Source of the DNA: Mytilus trossulus
Lineage: Eukaryota; Mollusca; Bivalvia; Mytilida; Mytilidae
Assembly: GCF_036588685.1 (NCBI RefSeq)
Contig: NC_086375.1
Coordinates: forward strand, 36,726,566 to 36,790,565
Reading direction: 5' to 3'
Length of the DNA stretch: 64,000 nucleotides
The notes below the pieces were generated by a model. The model saw only the letters and a program-made list of their open reading frames with translations, searched no databases and was not told the origin of the DNA. The translations under genes and the position numbers were made by a program. The stretch's first letter is position 1. Every line of letters starts with the position of its first letter. Positions 63,284-64,000 of this stretch are shown piece by piece.

Positions 63284-64000
63284 TTATTGACAATACTTTT
63301 ACATATTTGTCTCATTAGTTGAATGTTAAATTAGGAGAAAATAAGATGTATGACGTTTACATTTTGATCTTGAAGAAATTAAATGGTAAAAATTTAATAT
63401 AATGATAAGGGACAGGATGTTCAGATATGGTAACTAAAAAGGTGCCTTTAATATGTATAATGTTTAGTTTGAAAGAAAAATGCAGGTAGACATATGTAAT
63501 GGCTTGAAAGGTTTGCAGTGGGTCCAGTATAATAAAACCGTTTATCTGCATAGTTTTTACACCCAAAATCACTCAAATATTAACCTAATTTTTTGCAGTA
63601 CACAATTTGAAATTACTTAAAGCTATTTAAAACCTTTTTTAGGTATTTCTGATTAATAATGCTCGAGTAAAATAGCTTTACCCTAGTTCAAACTGTTAGA
63701 GCAATTTTGTTCCAAAAATCTGATATTTGTTTTCAAAAAAATTATCTGATTAAAATATGGTTGATCATTTTGTTGATATGAGTAGCAACTCTTGAAAATT
63801 CATTTGATAACCGAGCAAATCCTTTCAAACTTTTATGGATATATTATACAGGACTTATTTAGGTGCTTATCAACATTACTGTAATAGACTAAATCCTGGA
63901 ACATGTAATTGCCATGTGAAATATCAGGGGAAATGTAACGTTATTCTCATGTGAAATATCAGGAAAATGTGTAATTGTCACATGCATGCAGGGTTTCCGC
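63284..64000. other. DZANK1 3' UTR and downstream flank
   Basis: No further gene is seen before the window ends. A pair of catgtgaaatatcagg.aaa-type repeats (about 63914 and 63950) stands near the right edge. Confidence 0.5.
63531..63536 (+). terminator. Polyadenylation signal of DZANK1
   Basis: Canonical AATAAA, 248 bp after the stop codon at 63281-63283. It is the first one on this strand downstream of the gene and is followed by a T-rich region. Confidence 0.5.

Overview
The window is animal nuclear DNA: AT-rich, intron-rich and full of short interspersed repeats. Several repeats, such as the one carrying acgcgcgtttcgtct and the ones with ggcgttgtcagt or agacaactatccacaaaag, are ones I recall from bivalves, especially mytilid mussels. 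No bacterial, organellar or viral genes were found. The best guess is a marine mussel (Mytilus-like) chromosome. That assignment rests on repeat recollection and on gene content, not on a search.

Region 1 (about 1-30,000) is a tandem array of five paralogous genes, all on the + strand, for a seven-transmembrane protein that I cannot assign to a named family. Each has a non-coding leader exon, a large coding exon (TM1-TM5) and a small coding exon (TM6-TM7 and tail). The last two copies, D (18,910-20,489, 326 aa) and E (27,652-29,524, 332 aa), are intact, and their splice model keeps frame exactly. The first three (A, B, C) are broken by nonsense codons, a frameshift, a recombination junction and a transposon insertion. 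A 4.13-kb segment (2,753-6,880) is repeated at 6,881-11,009 with a single-base length difference in the stretches compared. This created the hybrid copy B.

Region 2 (32,071-42,440, - strand) is a complete 13-exon gene for a 459-aa membrane-anchored phospholipase B1-like SGNH (GDSL) hydrolase, with signal peptide, GDS / GGND / DxxH motifs and a C-terminal membrane helix.

Region 3 (47,451-63,283, + strand) is an 18-coding-exon DZANK1 orthologue of 655 aa: an N-terminal chitobiase-C-terminal-like domain, one zinc ribbon and two ankyrin repeats. It is head-to-head with the phospholipase gene across a 5-kb spacer. Fewer zinc ribbons are visible than the family name implies. Its introns hold many non-autonomous elements: a 440-bp foldback with 5-bp target duplication, a 580-bp palindromic MITE flanked by TTAA that also sits in an exon of the 7TM array, and several 'hairpin head plus tandem core' elements.

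The best candidates for something undescribed are the 7TM family with its conserved leader exon, and the group of elements that share head and tail but carry unrelated tandem-repeat cores. The genes of the three regions have no evident functional link; the window is ordinary animal synteny plus one lineage-specific receptor-like array.
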